Shown in pieces: positions 1 through 9,386 of a stretch of DNA of 62,031 nt. Origin of the DNA: JBGCED01 sp045106055 (GTDB lineage Bacteria > Pseudomonadota > Alphaproteobacteria > CBDDJK01). Under the pieces are notes generated by a model that saw only the letters and a program-made list of their open reading frames with translations, made no database searches and had not been told where the DNA came from. The number at the start of each line of letters is the position of its first letter. Within the stretch, counting starts at the first letter, position 1. The stretch is taken from positions 1 through 62,031 of the forward strand of contig JBGCED010000007.1 of the NCBI GenBank assembly GCA_045106055.1. The letters run 5' to 3'. The translations under genes were made by a program, and so were the position numbers.

Positions 1-119
1 CGCATCCGCCTTGATTCTATTTTGACGGAATTATTGTAATATGATTGCGGTTTGACCCAAATCTAAGCGCATCAGCTGATGGGGGTGCAAAAACAAAACC
101 TCCATTTAAGCAAAATATT

Positions 120-878
120 CTAGCGGTTGAAAATAATCAAAATTATAATTTCAATGCAGATGATTAATCCGCCGCATATATCGCCCGTTATGCCGCCCAA
201 GCGTTTCTTTGCCCATATGCCAAAGCCGATGATTAAGATTGCGGCCGCAATTAAGCTTAACAGCCCTTGGGCAAGCGGAAACCAGAAATATAGCGGGATC
301 AGGGCAATCCATAAAGCGATCACGGGCTGGATGATGCCAAGCGATTGGATGGCAGCAGAGCTTTCTTTATCTTTTGTCGCAAAACCATAAAGCGCAAAAG
401 GAATGGCAGCACGGCTTAATATGCCCATCATCACCATAATTAAGAAAAAATCTTTGGTTTTGAAAATCAAGATATATTCAATTAAAAAAATCTTGGCAAT
501 CACCATGATGATTAGCCCCAAAACCCCATAAGTTCCAAGGCTGCTGTCACGCATGATCCTCAATCTTTTAATGCGGTTACCGCCCGCAGCAGATCCATCC
601 AGCATATCGGCAAAGCCATCTTCGTGAAGCGCGCCCGTCAGCAAGATGGATATGCCAACGCCAAGCGCAACCGCAGGGATTGACGGCAGGCCCAGCAATG
701 CAAACAAAGCGTAAATGACCCAGCCTGTTACCAAGCCCGTCACCGCCCCGACAAGCGGGAACGCCCATAATGCATTTTGAAGGTGATCCTTTTCAGGATG
801 ATGGTCAACAAGGCGCATCACAGGCAAACGGGTCAGCCACCCAAACGCAACGATAAGCTGGCGAAAAATTTTAAGCAT
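120..878 (-). CDS. cobV: Adenosylcobinamide-GDP ribazoletransferase (CobS/CobV)
   Basis: This inner-membrane enzyme joins adenosylcobinamide-GDP to alpha-ribazole (or its phosphate) in the last steps of cobalamin synthesis. The protein has 252 residues, the usual family length. It carries the family block HEDGFADMLDG near residue 85, followed by MRDSSLGTYG, and several hydrophobic helices. I use cobV to avoid confusion with the cobaltochelatase subunit cobS at 8366. The ATG at 878 has no clear ribosome binding site. The 119 bases beyond its stop hold no gene I can see. No other cobinamide-pathway gene adjoins it in the window. The family call is secure; the exact start is less so. Confidence 0.93.
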   Translation of the reverse strand: MLKIFRQLIVAFGWLTRLPVMRLVDHHPEKDHLQNALWAFPLVGAVTGLVTGWVIYALFALLGLPSIPAVALGVGISILLTGALHEDGFADMLDGSAAGGNRIKRLRIMRDSSLGTYGVLGLIIMVIAKIFLIEYILIFKTKDFFLIMVMMGILSRAAIPFALYGFATKDKESSAAIQSLGIIQPVIALWIALIPLYFWFPLAQGLLSLIAAAILIIGFGIWAKKRLGGITGDICGGLIICIEIIILIIFNR

Positions 879-926
879 TAGTGTAATGATGATAAAGCGA
901 TGTTGAAAGCGGCAATCACGGCGGGC

Positions 927-2249
927 TTACCCTGCAAGCCACAAGCTTGCTTCTTTGACGAAGCATTTGACCCGCTTTGCTTTTAGCTGGTTGCAGGCCT
1001 GTCTTGCGGTTTGCTGGCTATAGCCAACCAGCAATGCACGATAAATGCTGCTTTCTTTTGGTCTATAAATGGCAGTTTTGCCGCGATTGCTTTCAAACTT
1101 GCCATCAAGAATGCGCCGCGCGCCCTCTGATGCTTCCAAGGCTGCATTTTTTGATGAAAAAGCACCAACTTGCACAATCCAACGCCCCACATTATCATAA
1201 ACAAAGGCGCGCCCGCTGGTGCCATCAGCATCACCTTGTGCCAGCATATGAAGTTCTGATTGATCTTTATTGGTCGTGGGTTGAACCGCTGCCACCATCG
1301 AAATAGAATCAGGCAATTTGGGCGGGATGGGCATCCCCCTTGAATTTTGCGCGTTGTTTTGCGCATTGGACGCAAAGCGATTGCCATTATCCTGGTTAAG
1401 CTGGGCAAACCCGCGATCCAGCAACTTCTTCATGTGGCGGTCGCGAATTTTGCCTGTTTTTCCGCCAAGCACAACCCCAATAACATGCTGGCGATTGCGC
1501 TTAACCGATGCCACCAAATTAAAACCACTGGCGCGGGTATAGCCCGTTTTAATGCCATCTGCCCCTTGGTAATTGCCCAGCAGATTATTATGATTTTTAT
1601 ATTTCTTGCCCGCAAAATCAAAGCTTTTATTTGAAAAATAATGATAATATTGCGGAAAATCCTGTTGAATTCGAATGCCAAGCACGCCCATATCTTTTGC
1701 CGTTGATAGCTGCCCGCGATTGGGAAGCCCGCTTGCATTTTTGAAGCTGGTGCGCGTCATGCCAAGTTCCCGCGCTTTGGCAGTCATCTTGCGTGCAAAT
1801 TCAATTTCTGTTCCGCCAAGATGTTCCGCAACCGCAGTTGCAACATCATTTGCTGATTTTGTAACCAGCGCCATGATTGCTTGCTGCACGCTGATTGATT
1901 TTCCTGCCTTAACCCCCAATTTACTTGGCGCTTGCCCCGCTGCGCGCCGTGAAAATTTAACGCGATCATCCAGCCTGATTTTGTTTGCCTCCAGCGCATC
2001 AAACACCATATAAAGGGTCATAATTTTGGTTAGGGATGCAGGATAATTCCGGGTATTTTCATTGATCGCATAAAGCACCTCACCAGAATTTGCATCATAG
2101 ATATAGGCAGCATATTTCGCGTATGCCTGTTGCGGTGCCGCAATCATAAGCGCACCAATGACTGCGCATAGGATCATGCCATATAAAGCATGCGGCAAGC
2201 CTTTTGATCGGGCGGAAGGAAGCTTAACAGGGTTTAAACAATCTATCAT
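927..2249 (-). CDS. D-alanyl-D-alanine carboxypeptidase with C-terminal SPOR domain
   Basis: This is a periplasmic low-molecular-weight penicillin-binding protein (peptidase S11, DacC/DacF type) that trims the terminal D-Ala from peptidoglycan stem peptides. All three active-site motifs are visible: S72-x-x-K75, S132-A-N134 and K234-T-G236. A hydrophobic export segment spans about residues 21-43 and ends in an AYA-type cleavage site. Residues from about 360 to 440 form a SPOR domain beginning RWIVQVGAF, which binds denuded glycan at division sites. The middle is Gln/Asn-rich and probably a flexible linker. A second S11 enzyme without SPOR lies at 49841. The family assignment is firm; a septal role is inferred from SPOR. 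Confidence 0.93.
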   Translation of the reverse strand: MIDCLNPVKLPSARSKGLPHALYGMILCAVIGALMIAAPQQAYAKYAAYIYDANSGEVLYAINENTRNYPASLTKIMTLYMVFDALEANKIRLDDRVKFSRRAAGQAPSKLGVKAGKSISVQQAIMALVTKSANDVATAVAEHLGGTEIEFARKMTAKARELGMTRTSFKNASGLPNRGQLSTAKDMGVLGIRIQQDFPQYYHYFSNKSFDFAGKKYKNHNNLLGNYQGADGIKTGYTRASGFNLVASVKRNRQHVIGVVLGGKTGKIRDRHMKKLLDRGFAQLNQDNGNRFASNAQNNAQNSRGMPIPPKLPDSISMVAAVQPTTNKDQSELHMLAQGDADGTSGRAFVYDNVGRWIVQVGAFSSKNAALEASEGARRILDGKFESNRGKTAIYRPKESSIYRALLVGYSQQTARQACNQLKAKRVKCFVKEASLWLAG

Positions 2250-2535
2250 GCGTTTCTACGCCCTTATCGGTATTTCATGCCAATATTTTATTCTGTGATT
2301 ATTAACAAACACAAAGTAATCACAAATATTGATCTATTATTTAACAGAATAAACCAATAATAATAAATAAAAAAATTATTTTATATTTATAACGCATTTT
2401 GCAATCATTGTCTAGAGCGTGGCAGTAATAAAGCTAATTTTTCTTTTGAAATGGTTTTAATATGCTATATCTGCCCTATCTTATGGATTATAAATCGCGC
2501 CAATTAACATTTTATCAATTTATGGAATAACGAGC

Positions 2536-3567
2536 ATGAACTCTATGCGTCCTTATCGGATTTGGCTTGGTCTTAGCATGTTGATGGTGATCCTTATGAT
2601 GATCATTGGCGCAATTACGCGTCTAACGGAAAGCGGGCTGTCCATGGTGGAATGGCGACCCTTCATTGGATGGATTCCCCCGCTAAGCACAGGCGATTGG
2701 CAGCGCATCTTTGAACTTTATCAGCAAACTTCGCAATATCAGTTGATGAATAAGGGCATGAGCCTTGCCGATTTTCAAACCATCTTTTGGTGGGAATATA
2801 TTCATCGCGTATTTGGGCGGTTAATCGGGGTGGTTTACGCGCTGCCCTTTTTATATTGGGCGGTGCGCAATCGCTTGCCTGTTGGTTATCGGTTAAGGCT
2901 GTTTTTGTTGCTTGGGCTTGGCGGCTTGCAAGGGGTGATCGGCTGGTGGATGGTCAAAAGTGGCTTTGTTGATCGCACCGAAGTTAGCCAAATTCGGCTT
3001 GCGGTGCATCTGGGCGTGGCATTTATCATTCTTGGTCTTATTTATTGGGTTTGGCTGGATATGGGCAACCGCGAAACCCCCAATTCAGCGCAGCTTGAAA
3101 GCCCGTTTCTGCACACCAAAATCAGGCATTTTTTTGCGCTTGCCCCGATCACCATCATAGGGCTAACGCTGCTGGCGGGGGCATTGGTGGCTGGCTTGCG
3201 GGCGGGCTTTATTTATAATGATTGGCCAACCATGGATGGGGCGCTTTGGCCCAGCATCTATTGGGATTCTGCGATGGGGCTTAGAAGCCTTTATGAAGAT
3301 TATGCAACCGTGCAGATGAACCACCGCATCATGGCTTATTTAAGCGTGCTTACCTGTTTTGCTGTGTTTGCGGTTGCGCAAATAAAAAGCTTGAAGCAAA
3401 GCCAGCATAATGGCGCTGCGCTTATGATCATTGTGATAATTCAGCTTATGCTTGGTGTTGCGACCTTGATGTTGGTTGTTCCAATTTGGCTAGGCGCTTT
3501 GCATCAATTCACGGCCATTTTATTATATCTAGCAGCATTAAATCATTGTTATAAATGCTATAGATAG
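2536..3567 (+). CDS. ctaA: Heme A synthase (COX15/CtaA)
   Basis: CtaA is an inner-membrane enzyme that oxidises the C8 methyl of heme O to a formyl group, giving heme A for aa3-type cytochrome oxidase. The 343-residue protein has about eight membrane segments. Four family heme-ligand histidine contexts are visible: WWEYIHRVFGR, IRLAVHLG, QMNHRIMAY and LGALHQF. ITRLTESGLSMVEW near the N-terminus is typical of the COX15 type found in alphaproteobacteria and mitochondria. It stands alone and divergent from the upstream carboxypeptidase across an AT-rich 286-bp gap that must hold both promoters. A possible oxidase partner subunit is encoded at 43824. Confidence 0.95.
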   Translation: MNSMRPYRIWLGLSMLMVILMMIIGAITRLTESGLSMVEWRPFIGWIPPLSTGDWQRIFELYQQTSQYQLMNKGMSLADFQTIFWWEYIHRVFGRLIGVVYALPFLYWAVRNRLPVGYRLRLFLLLGLGGLQGVIGWWMVKSGFVDRTEVSQIRLAVHLGVAFIILGLIYWVWLDMGNRETPNSAQLESPFLHTKIRHFFALAPITIIGLTLLAGALVAGLRAGFIYNDWPTMDGALWPSIYWDSAMGLRSLYEDYATVQMNHRIMAYLSVLTCFAVFAVAQIKSLKQSQHNGAALMIIVIIQLMLGVATLMLVVPIWLGALHQFTAILLYLAALNHCYKCYR

Positions 3568-3586
3568 ATTTCTTAACCAAGATGCC

Positions 3587-5473
3587 TTAGTGCTTTGTGA
3601 TGGTTTTGACGAAATTATCCAGTTTGGTGGATAAACTATCCGCTTGCTCATTTAAGTTTTTCGCAGATTGCATGATGGATTCATTGCGCTTGGAAGATTC
3701 ATCGGCAGCATCGGCAACCTCATTAATTGCCCTTTTAACATTCAAATTCTTCATGCCCGCTTGCTGCGCGCTTCTTGAAATTTCCAAGGTGGCTGAATTT
3801 TGCTCGGATATTGCGCCTGAGATTTGCATTGAACGGTCATTAATCTCTTTCACAATTTCTGCAATTTGCTGAATCGCTTCCACCGCATTATCGGTTTCCG
3901 TTTGCACGCCCGTCACTTGCTGCGCAATTTCTTCGGTCGCTTTGGCGGTTTGATTGGCAAGGTTTTTAACCTCACTTGCCACAACCGCAAAGCCGCGACC
4001 AACTTCCCCTGCGCGGGTTGCCTCAATCGTTGCATTTAAGGCAAGCAAATTGGTGCGGTTGGCAATCGTATTAATCAAGACCAATACATCATCAATATTC
4101 TTCGCTGCAACAGACAGACCACCAATGATTTCACTGGTTTTTTCTGCGCTTTGCAGGGCTTTATGCGAAACCTCGGTCGATCGGGTGATTTGATTTTCAA
4201 TATCACGCACCGAATTTGATAATTCTTCTGATGATGCCGCAACCGCTTCCACATCATTTGAAGTTTCCTGGATATATCCTGAAACTTCTTTGCTGCGTGT
4301 ATTTAAAAACTCATTTGAGCGGTCAATATTTTCGGCGGCACGATATAAATCATTTGCATTTTCAATGATTTGCATGATGATCGTTGATATTTCCGATGAA
4401 AATTCATTTGCAAGCGAATCAATATTCACGGATTTATCACTTGCAAGCTTATCAACCACCGGCTGAAGTGATGATCTGATCGCTTGTTCCACATCCTGCT
4501 TTGCTGCGTCTGATTGATTTTGTGCTTCATCATTTGAAACGGCGCGATCATCAATGCGTTTACGCACAAACAAGCTGCCTTGCTGTTCAATTTGTTTGAA
4601 AGCGGTTGCAATATCGTTAAGCTCGCCTTCTTCTGGAAAATTCTCCATATCCAAAGGCTCCCCCTCTTCAAGCAGCGTTTTAACAGAAGCTTGTAAGGCG
4701 GTCATTGGCTGAACAAAATGGCGCTTAAAGCTTAACATAAACAGCAAATTAACCAGCAACAACAGCAGCGCAGCGCCGTAAAGCGCATAATTGGACAAAT
4801 TCGCCTTTTGCTGGGCGCTTGCAACAGCTTTATCAAGCCGCATTTCTATCTTTGTGATAAATTCGCTAAGCGGCAGCATGATATCTGCTTTATAGCGATA
4901 ATATTGATCTGATTCCAGCAGGCTTGACGCAAGCTCAAGATCAGGGGCTAAAAATATTGAATATTCGCCTTGCTCATCTTGAAAAACGCCTTTGACGGCG
5001 TTAAAGGCCTCTACTTCAAGGCGGACAAGACGGTCTGAATTGGCTTTGGCTTTGGCAAGCAAATCAAGTTCGGCTGCGCTAAAGCCAGCCTGTATCATTA
5101 AATCCAGCAGCGATTTTTTGATCGTATCGGGTCTTGGCTGTGTGTCGTCAACCAAATATAGATCCCAATAAATATTATGGTAATCTTGAGGAATCGGTGC
5201 CTCACCCTCGCGAATGGCAACGATCATATTATAAGCCTTTTCAAAGCGCGCATCGCCTGTTTGGGAATAAGCGCGCGCAAGGCGGGTTAAATCATCCGAG
5301 GATTGGCGCAATATATCAACCAGCAAATAGGATTCATGTTTTTGATCGATTGCATCCTTTACCTTATGTTCATTATCCAAGGTGAACCAAATCAACGCCA
5401 ATGACATCACAATGATCCCTAAATTGACCATGGCAACCATGGTGAATTTTCGTTTTAGATGATTTGATCCCAT
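3587..5473 (-). CDS. Methyl-accepting chemotaxis protein
   Basis: This is a transmembrane chemoreceptor of 628 residues that signals to CheA/CheW. A first membrane helix spans about residues 12-28, a mostly helical periplasmic sensor follows to about 225, and a second helix lies near 230-250 (ALYGAALLLLLVNLLF). A HAMP-like linker and a long coiled-coil signalling domain come next. The conserved hairpin tip contains NRTNLLALNATIEATRAGE and GRGFAVVASEVKNLA. The periplasmic part looks like an all-helical sensor rather than a CACHE fold, judged by eye. No che genes are adjacent, so it is an orphan receptor here. It converges on ctaA with 19 bp between the stops. The ligand is unknown. Confidence 0.93.
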   Translation of the reverse strand: MGSNHLKRKFTMVAMVNLGIIVMSLALIWFTLDNEHKVKDAIDQKHESYLLVDILRQSSDDLTRLARAYSQTGDARFEKAYNMIVAIREGEAPIPQDYHNIYWDLYLVDDTQPRPDTIKKSLLDLMIQAGFSAAELDLLAKAKANSDRLVRLEVEAFNAVKGVFQDEQGEYSIFLAPDLELASSLLESDQYYRYKADIMLPLSEFITKIEMRLDKAVASAQQKANLSNYALYGAALLLLLVNLLFMLSFKRHFVQPMTALQASVKTLLEEGEPLDMENFPEEGELNDIATAFKQIEQQGSLFVRKRIDDRAVSNDEAQNQSDAAKQDVEQAIRSSLQPVVDKLASDKSVNIDSLANEFSSEISTIIMQIIENANDLYRAAENIDRSNEFLNTRSKEVSGYIQETSNDVEAVAASSEELSNSVRDIENQITRSTEVSHKALQSAEKTSEIIGGLSVAAKNIDDVLVLINTIANRTNLLALNATIEATRAGEVGRGFAVVASEVKNLANQTAKATEEIAQQVTGVQTETDNAVEAIQQIAEIVKEINDRSMQISGAISEQNSATLEISRSAQQAGMKNLNVKRAINEVADAADESSKRNESIMQSAKNLNEQADSLSTKLDNFVKTITKH

Positions 5474-5793
5474 AGTTACACCATTCCTTAGATTCTATAT
5501 ATTTGTGTATTTCCGACTGATTTAGTGGATAAAACTTTTATGTTTCAAAGTATTATCATAGTTTTATAAATAAATACAAGTGTAATATAGCTAGACACTT
5601 TAAATTCAAATGAATTAAAATTTAAAGAAACTAAATATATGCACCCAAAGCATCCCATAAGGGGCTTGCTTTGATGTTAAAAACATTTCATAAATTAGGT
5701 GATTTTAATTATATGCCCCAATCGCCGAATTTATTTTGCATCAAAATGATTTGATGGGTTTTAATGATTGAATAATAAGCTATTTTTTTTAGG
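5474..5793. other. Divergent intergenic region with a hairpin
   Basis: This AT-rich 320-bp gap separates the divergent chemoreceptor and TPR/glycosyltransferase-like genes and should hold both promoters. The clearest structure is an inverted repeat at 5646-5673: CAAAGCA pairs with TGCTTTG, with an inner CCC/GGG pairing around an ATAA loop. No T-run follows it, so it does not look like an intrinsic terminator. I see no convincing open reading frame. Confidence 0.5.
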
Positions 5794-8244
5794 ATGATGA
5801 TGAAAAACGCACAAGAACCATCAAATTTACATCAATTAATAACGGACGCAATGGCGCATTATCATGCAAATTCCTTGAGTGAATGCGAGGCGCTTTGCAC
5901 CCAGATCATCACGAAAAGCCCCAAAAACTTCACAGGAAATCAGCTGCTTGGGGTCATTCATGCGCGCCGCAATATGATGCGCGAAGCTTCAAAATATCTG
6001 CTGCTTGCACATCAAGCACGGCCAAATTCAAAGCCTGTCATCGACAATTTAATCAATGTAAAAACGCATATTGGTGATTGGAACGGGTTAATTAAGTTTT
6101 TAAACGGAATCATCAAGGAAATGCCTGATGCTTATGATTATATCCACCGCAGGGCCGAGATTGAGCTGCGACTTGGACGCAAAATAGAGGCAATATCAAG
6201 CTATATCATGTGCCTGGATGCGCCGCTTTCTGATGCATCAACTCTTGATTCGCAAAGGGCTGATCTGAAAACGCAAGATTTTAAACCCATCATATTAAGT
6301 GCCGCAATCGCAGCCGGGCATTTATCGCTTGCACAGGAAAAATTTAAACAAGCCCATAAATTGCTATGTTTTGGCATGATGCTGATTTACAAGATCACAC
6401 CCGACCCATACGCTTCTTTTAAGCCTCAGATTGATTTTTCAGCATTTGATAAGGTGGATGATCTAAGCATGTTGGAAATTCCGCCCAGATATGATGATGC
6501 TTTATCTTTTTTAGAAAAGACAATTGCCGCCATTGTGCAGGTCAGATATGATTTATGGCAAGAAAATTTGGCGGATGAATTAAAAACCGATTTCATCGCT
6601 GCTTTTGATTTTTTAACATCATTTCAAGCGCATCATCATTCCGCCAAATCCAATAAGATAATACATATGGAAGCGATGCTAGCCTTTGATCAAGGGGATG
6701 TTAAGACCGCCAAAAAGCTTCATCAAAGCATCACGCCCGAAACCGAAAATGACCGCGCAGATCAATTATTGCTTAATGGAAAGCTTGCGCTTCATAATCA
6801 AGCTTTGGGCGATGCTGAGCGGGCTTATGGTGCATATTTATTAATCAAACCGAATAAAATCAACATATTACAAGCGCAAGGTCAAATATTGCTTAGATTA
6901 GGGCGCGTGATGGCGGCAACCGCTTATTTTGAACGAATCTTGGAACTTGCGCCAGAATCAACCGAAGCTGCAAAAGCTGCCCATCATTCGCTTGCTGATT
7001 TAAGGCTGCTTAATGGGGATTACGAACAAGGGTTTAAAAGCAAGCAACGCGACTATAAAACCACAAATTTTTTGAAATCGCTTAACCTATCTAGGGATGA
7101 TTTAATTGATGCAAGCTGGGGCGGAATTGAACGGTTAAACGGCAAACGCATTATTTTATTTTCCAATTCGGATATGATTGATGATGTCAATGCACAGCCA
7201 CAAAAACCAGAAACAAGCCCGATTGATTTTGTGATTTTCAGCCGATATTTCCCTTTATTTGGTGATCGCCCACAATCGGTGCATTTATTGTTGCAAAAAA
7301 ACCAAGAAAGCTTGCGCCCACTTTATGAACATTATCGCGGCATTAACGGGGTGATCACCATGGATGGCGAAGTTCCCCAAGCGGATGCATGGCTATCGCT
7401 TTCCAGCTTGCCCTTGCTGTTCAGCACAGCTTCGTTTGAACAAATCCCCCCTTCATTGCCGCCACATCGATTGCACCAAGCCGTCATTGATCAAAAATCA
7501 AAATTACACACCGCGATTGACGCGCTTGAAGCGCCCAAAAATAACGCGATAAAAAAGAAACCCGCACCAAAGGCAAAATCATCCAAAAAGCAACAATCAG
7601 CGCAAATTCAAGCAACACAAAACGCACAAGCAACGGGGCAAACATGGCAAGTATGGGTGGGGTTATGCCCGCAGCCCAGCCATATTGATGCGGATCATAA
7701 GGATAAAAAACATGTTGGGAATGTTGGTGATCCAGATGATTTAGGCAATTATTTTAACTTAAAAAAACTGGCTGAACTTGCACGCAAGATTCCAAATTGC
7801 ATCCTATTCTGCTTGGAAGCAAATTTATCGCAAGCGGATCAATCCTATGTTGAAAAATGCGGGGATATTATTTGGCAAGCACAGGATTTGATAGATTATC
7901 AGGCACAAGCTGCAATGGTTCACGCAATGGATTTTGTCATTGGACAAGAAAGCTTGCCTGTTCATTTTGCGGGATCTATGAATAAGCGGGGCTGGGTTAT
8001 TTTGGATCAATTCCCGCATTGGTGGTGGGGAAACCATGATGAACGCAGCCCATGGTATCCCAATTTAAGATTATATAGAAAAGCCCTTGGTTGGGATGTT
8101 GAAGCTGTTGCCCAAGAAATCGCCGAAGATATAGAATATGAAAATAAACAAGGTATTTTCGCCGCGATGATAACCAAGAAAAAACGCAATGATCCTTTTT
8201 CCAATGATTCAGTTTCTGATGATTCTGACGATGATATTCATTAA
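5794..8244 (+). CDS. TPR protein with glycosyltransferase-like C-terminal domain
   Basis: The 816-residue protein begins with helical TPR-like repeats (residues about 10-430; for example RAYGAYLLIKPNKINILQAQ and AATAYFERILELAPES). A C-terminal domain resembling GT-B glycosyltransferases of the TPR/O-GlcNAc-transferase or heptosyltransferase-like kind follows. It shares the closing layout, SPWYPNLRLYR, with the protein at 41421 (SPWYKNIKLYR). A low-complexity Lys/Gln/Ala stretch at about residues 585-625 interrupts the C-terminal domain just before QVWVGLCPQP. The start is one of three consecutive ATGs from 5794. The acceptor is unknown; protein or surface-glycan modification is inference. The C-terminus is Asp/Ser-rich. 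Confidence 0.7.
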   Translation: MMMKNAQEPSNLHQLITDAMAHYHANSLSECEALCTQIITKSPKNFTGNQLLGVIHARRNMMREASKYLLLAHQARPNSKPVIDNLINVKTHIGDWNGLIKFLNGIIKEMPDAYDYIHRRAEIELRLGRKIEAISSYIMCLDAPLSDASTLDSQRADLKTQDFKPIILSAAIAAGHLSLAQEKFKQAHKLLCFGMMLIYKITPDPYASFKPQIDFSAFDKVDDLSMLEIPPRYDDALSFLEKTIAAIVQVRYDLWQENLADELKTDFIAAFDFLTSFQAHHHSAKSNKIIHMEAMLAFDQGDVKTAKKLHQSITPETENDRADQLLLNGKLALHNQALGDAERAYGAYLLIKPNKINILQAQGQILLRLGRVMAATAYFERILELAPESTEAAKAAHHSLADLRLLNGDYEQGFKSKQRDYKTTNFLKSLNLSRDDLIDASWGGIERLNGKRIILFSNSDMIDDVNAQPQKPETSPIDFVIFSRYFPLFGDRPQSVHLLLQKNQESLRPLYEHYRGINGVITMDGEVPQADAWLSLSSLPLLFSTASFEQIPPSLPPHRLHQAVIDQKSKLHTAIDALEAPKNNAIKKKPAPKAKSSKKQQSAQIQATQNAQATGQTWQVWVGLCPQPSHIDADHKDKKHVGNVGDPDDLGNYFNLKKLAELARKIPNCILFCLEANLSQADQSYVEKCGDIIWQAQDLIDYQAQAAMVHAMDFVIGQESLPVHFAGSMNKRGWVILDQFPHWWWGNHDERSPWYPNLRLYRKALGWDVEAVAQEIAEDIEYENKQGIFAAMITKKKRNDPFSNDSVSDDSDDDIH

Positions 8245-8365
8245 AGCCTAATTTATCATTTCTTTGATCGCCTGTTGAGAGGTGATGCAATAAGATTAAA
8301 AGATTTTCATTTGCAAAATTGCGTGTGAACGGGCATATCTTATGCTTGTTTTTTAGCATATATCC

Positions 8366-9352
8366 ATGAAAGTAAAAGCAATGGTAGAAATAACAAGTGT
8401 TGAAGATTTAGGCACACCAGATCACCCCTATAAGGTGCGCGATCTGTTTGGCATTGACAGTGATAAAACGATCATGGGCTTTTCCAAGCGCACAGATCAT
8501 GTGCCAAGTCTTGATGAAAATTATATTTTTGACCGCGATACAACTTTGGCAATTTTGGCAGGGTTCGAGCATAATCGCCGCGTGATGGTTCAAGGCTATC
8601 ACGGAACAGGCAAATCCACCCATATTGAACAGGTGGCAGCACGGTTAAATTGGCCTTGCATCAGAATCAATTTGGATAGCCATATTAGCCGGATTGATCT
8701 TGTGGGTAAGGATGCGATTGTGCTTAAAGACGGCAAGCAAATCACCCAATTTCAAGAAGGGATTTTGCCATGGGCATTGCAGCATCCCGTTGCCTTATGT
8801 TTTGATGAATATGATGCGGGCAGACCCGATGTGATGTTTGTGATTCAGCGGATTTTAGAAATTGAAGGCAAATTAACGCTGCTGGATCAATCAAGGGTCA
8901 TTCGCCCCAACCCATTTTTCAGGCTGTTTGCAACCGCAAACACGGTTGGGCTTGGGGATACAAGCGGGCTTTATCATGGAACGCAACCGATCAATCAAGG
9001 GCAAATGGATCGCTGGTCAATCGTTACCAGCTTGAATTATTTGCCCAAACCCGAAGAGGTGAATATTATCCTTGCCAAATGCAAAGCCTATCAGAATGAA
9101 GCAGGGGAAAAAATGATTAAATCGATGGTTGAATGCGCTGCTTTAACCCGCGCATCCTTTATGAATGGCGATATTTCAACCGTGATGAGCCCGCGTACCG
9201 TCATTACTTGGGCGGAAAATACGCAAATTTTTGATGGCGATGTTGGGCTTGCCTTTCGCTTGACCTTTTTAAATAAATGTGATGATGCTGAACGGGAATT
9301 GATTGGCGATTTATATCAGCGTTGCTTTGATCAAGACCTGATTGCATCTTAA
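8366..9352 (+). CDS. cobS: Aerobic cobaltochelatase subunit CobS (AAA+ ATPase)
   Basis: CobS is the AAA+ motor of the CobNST complex, which inserts Co2+ into hydrogenobyrinic acid a,c-diamide in the aerobic (late-insertion) cobalamin pathway. The 328-residue protein shows Walker A GYHGTGKST at residues 77-85, Walker B VALCFDEYDAG at about 142-152 and a sensor-like FATANTVG. It is followed after 34 bp by cobT. The large CobN subunit is not in the window, so the complex must be completed elsewhere. The family assignment is firm, since AAA+ relatives such as MoxR lack this N-terminal region. Confidence 0.95.
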   Translation: MKVKAMVEITSVEDLGTPDHPYKVRDLFGIDSDKTIMGFSKRTDHVPSLDENYIFDRDTTLAILAGFEHNRRVMVQGYHGTGKSTHIEQVAARLNWPCIRINLDSHISRIDLVGKDAIVLKDGKQITQFQEGILPWALQHPVALCFDEYDAGRPDVMFVIQRILEIEGKLTLLDQSRVIRPNPFFRLFATANTVGLGDTSGLYHGTQPINQGQMDRWSIVTSLNYLPKPEEVNIILAKCKAYQNEAGEKMIKSMVECAALTRASFMNGDISTVMSPRTVITWAENTQIFDGDVGLAFRLTFLNKCDDAERELIGDLYQRCFDQDLIAS

Positions 9353-9386
9353 CCGATTTGCAGCATGATATGAATTGGCAAGATTT

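Noticed and set aside
879..926. Cobalamin riboswitch before the ribazoletransferase gene
   Set aside because: Only 48 bp separate the genes, too short for the element, and no B12-box-like motif was seen.
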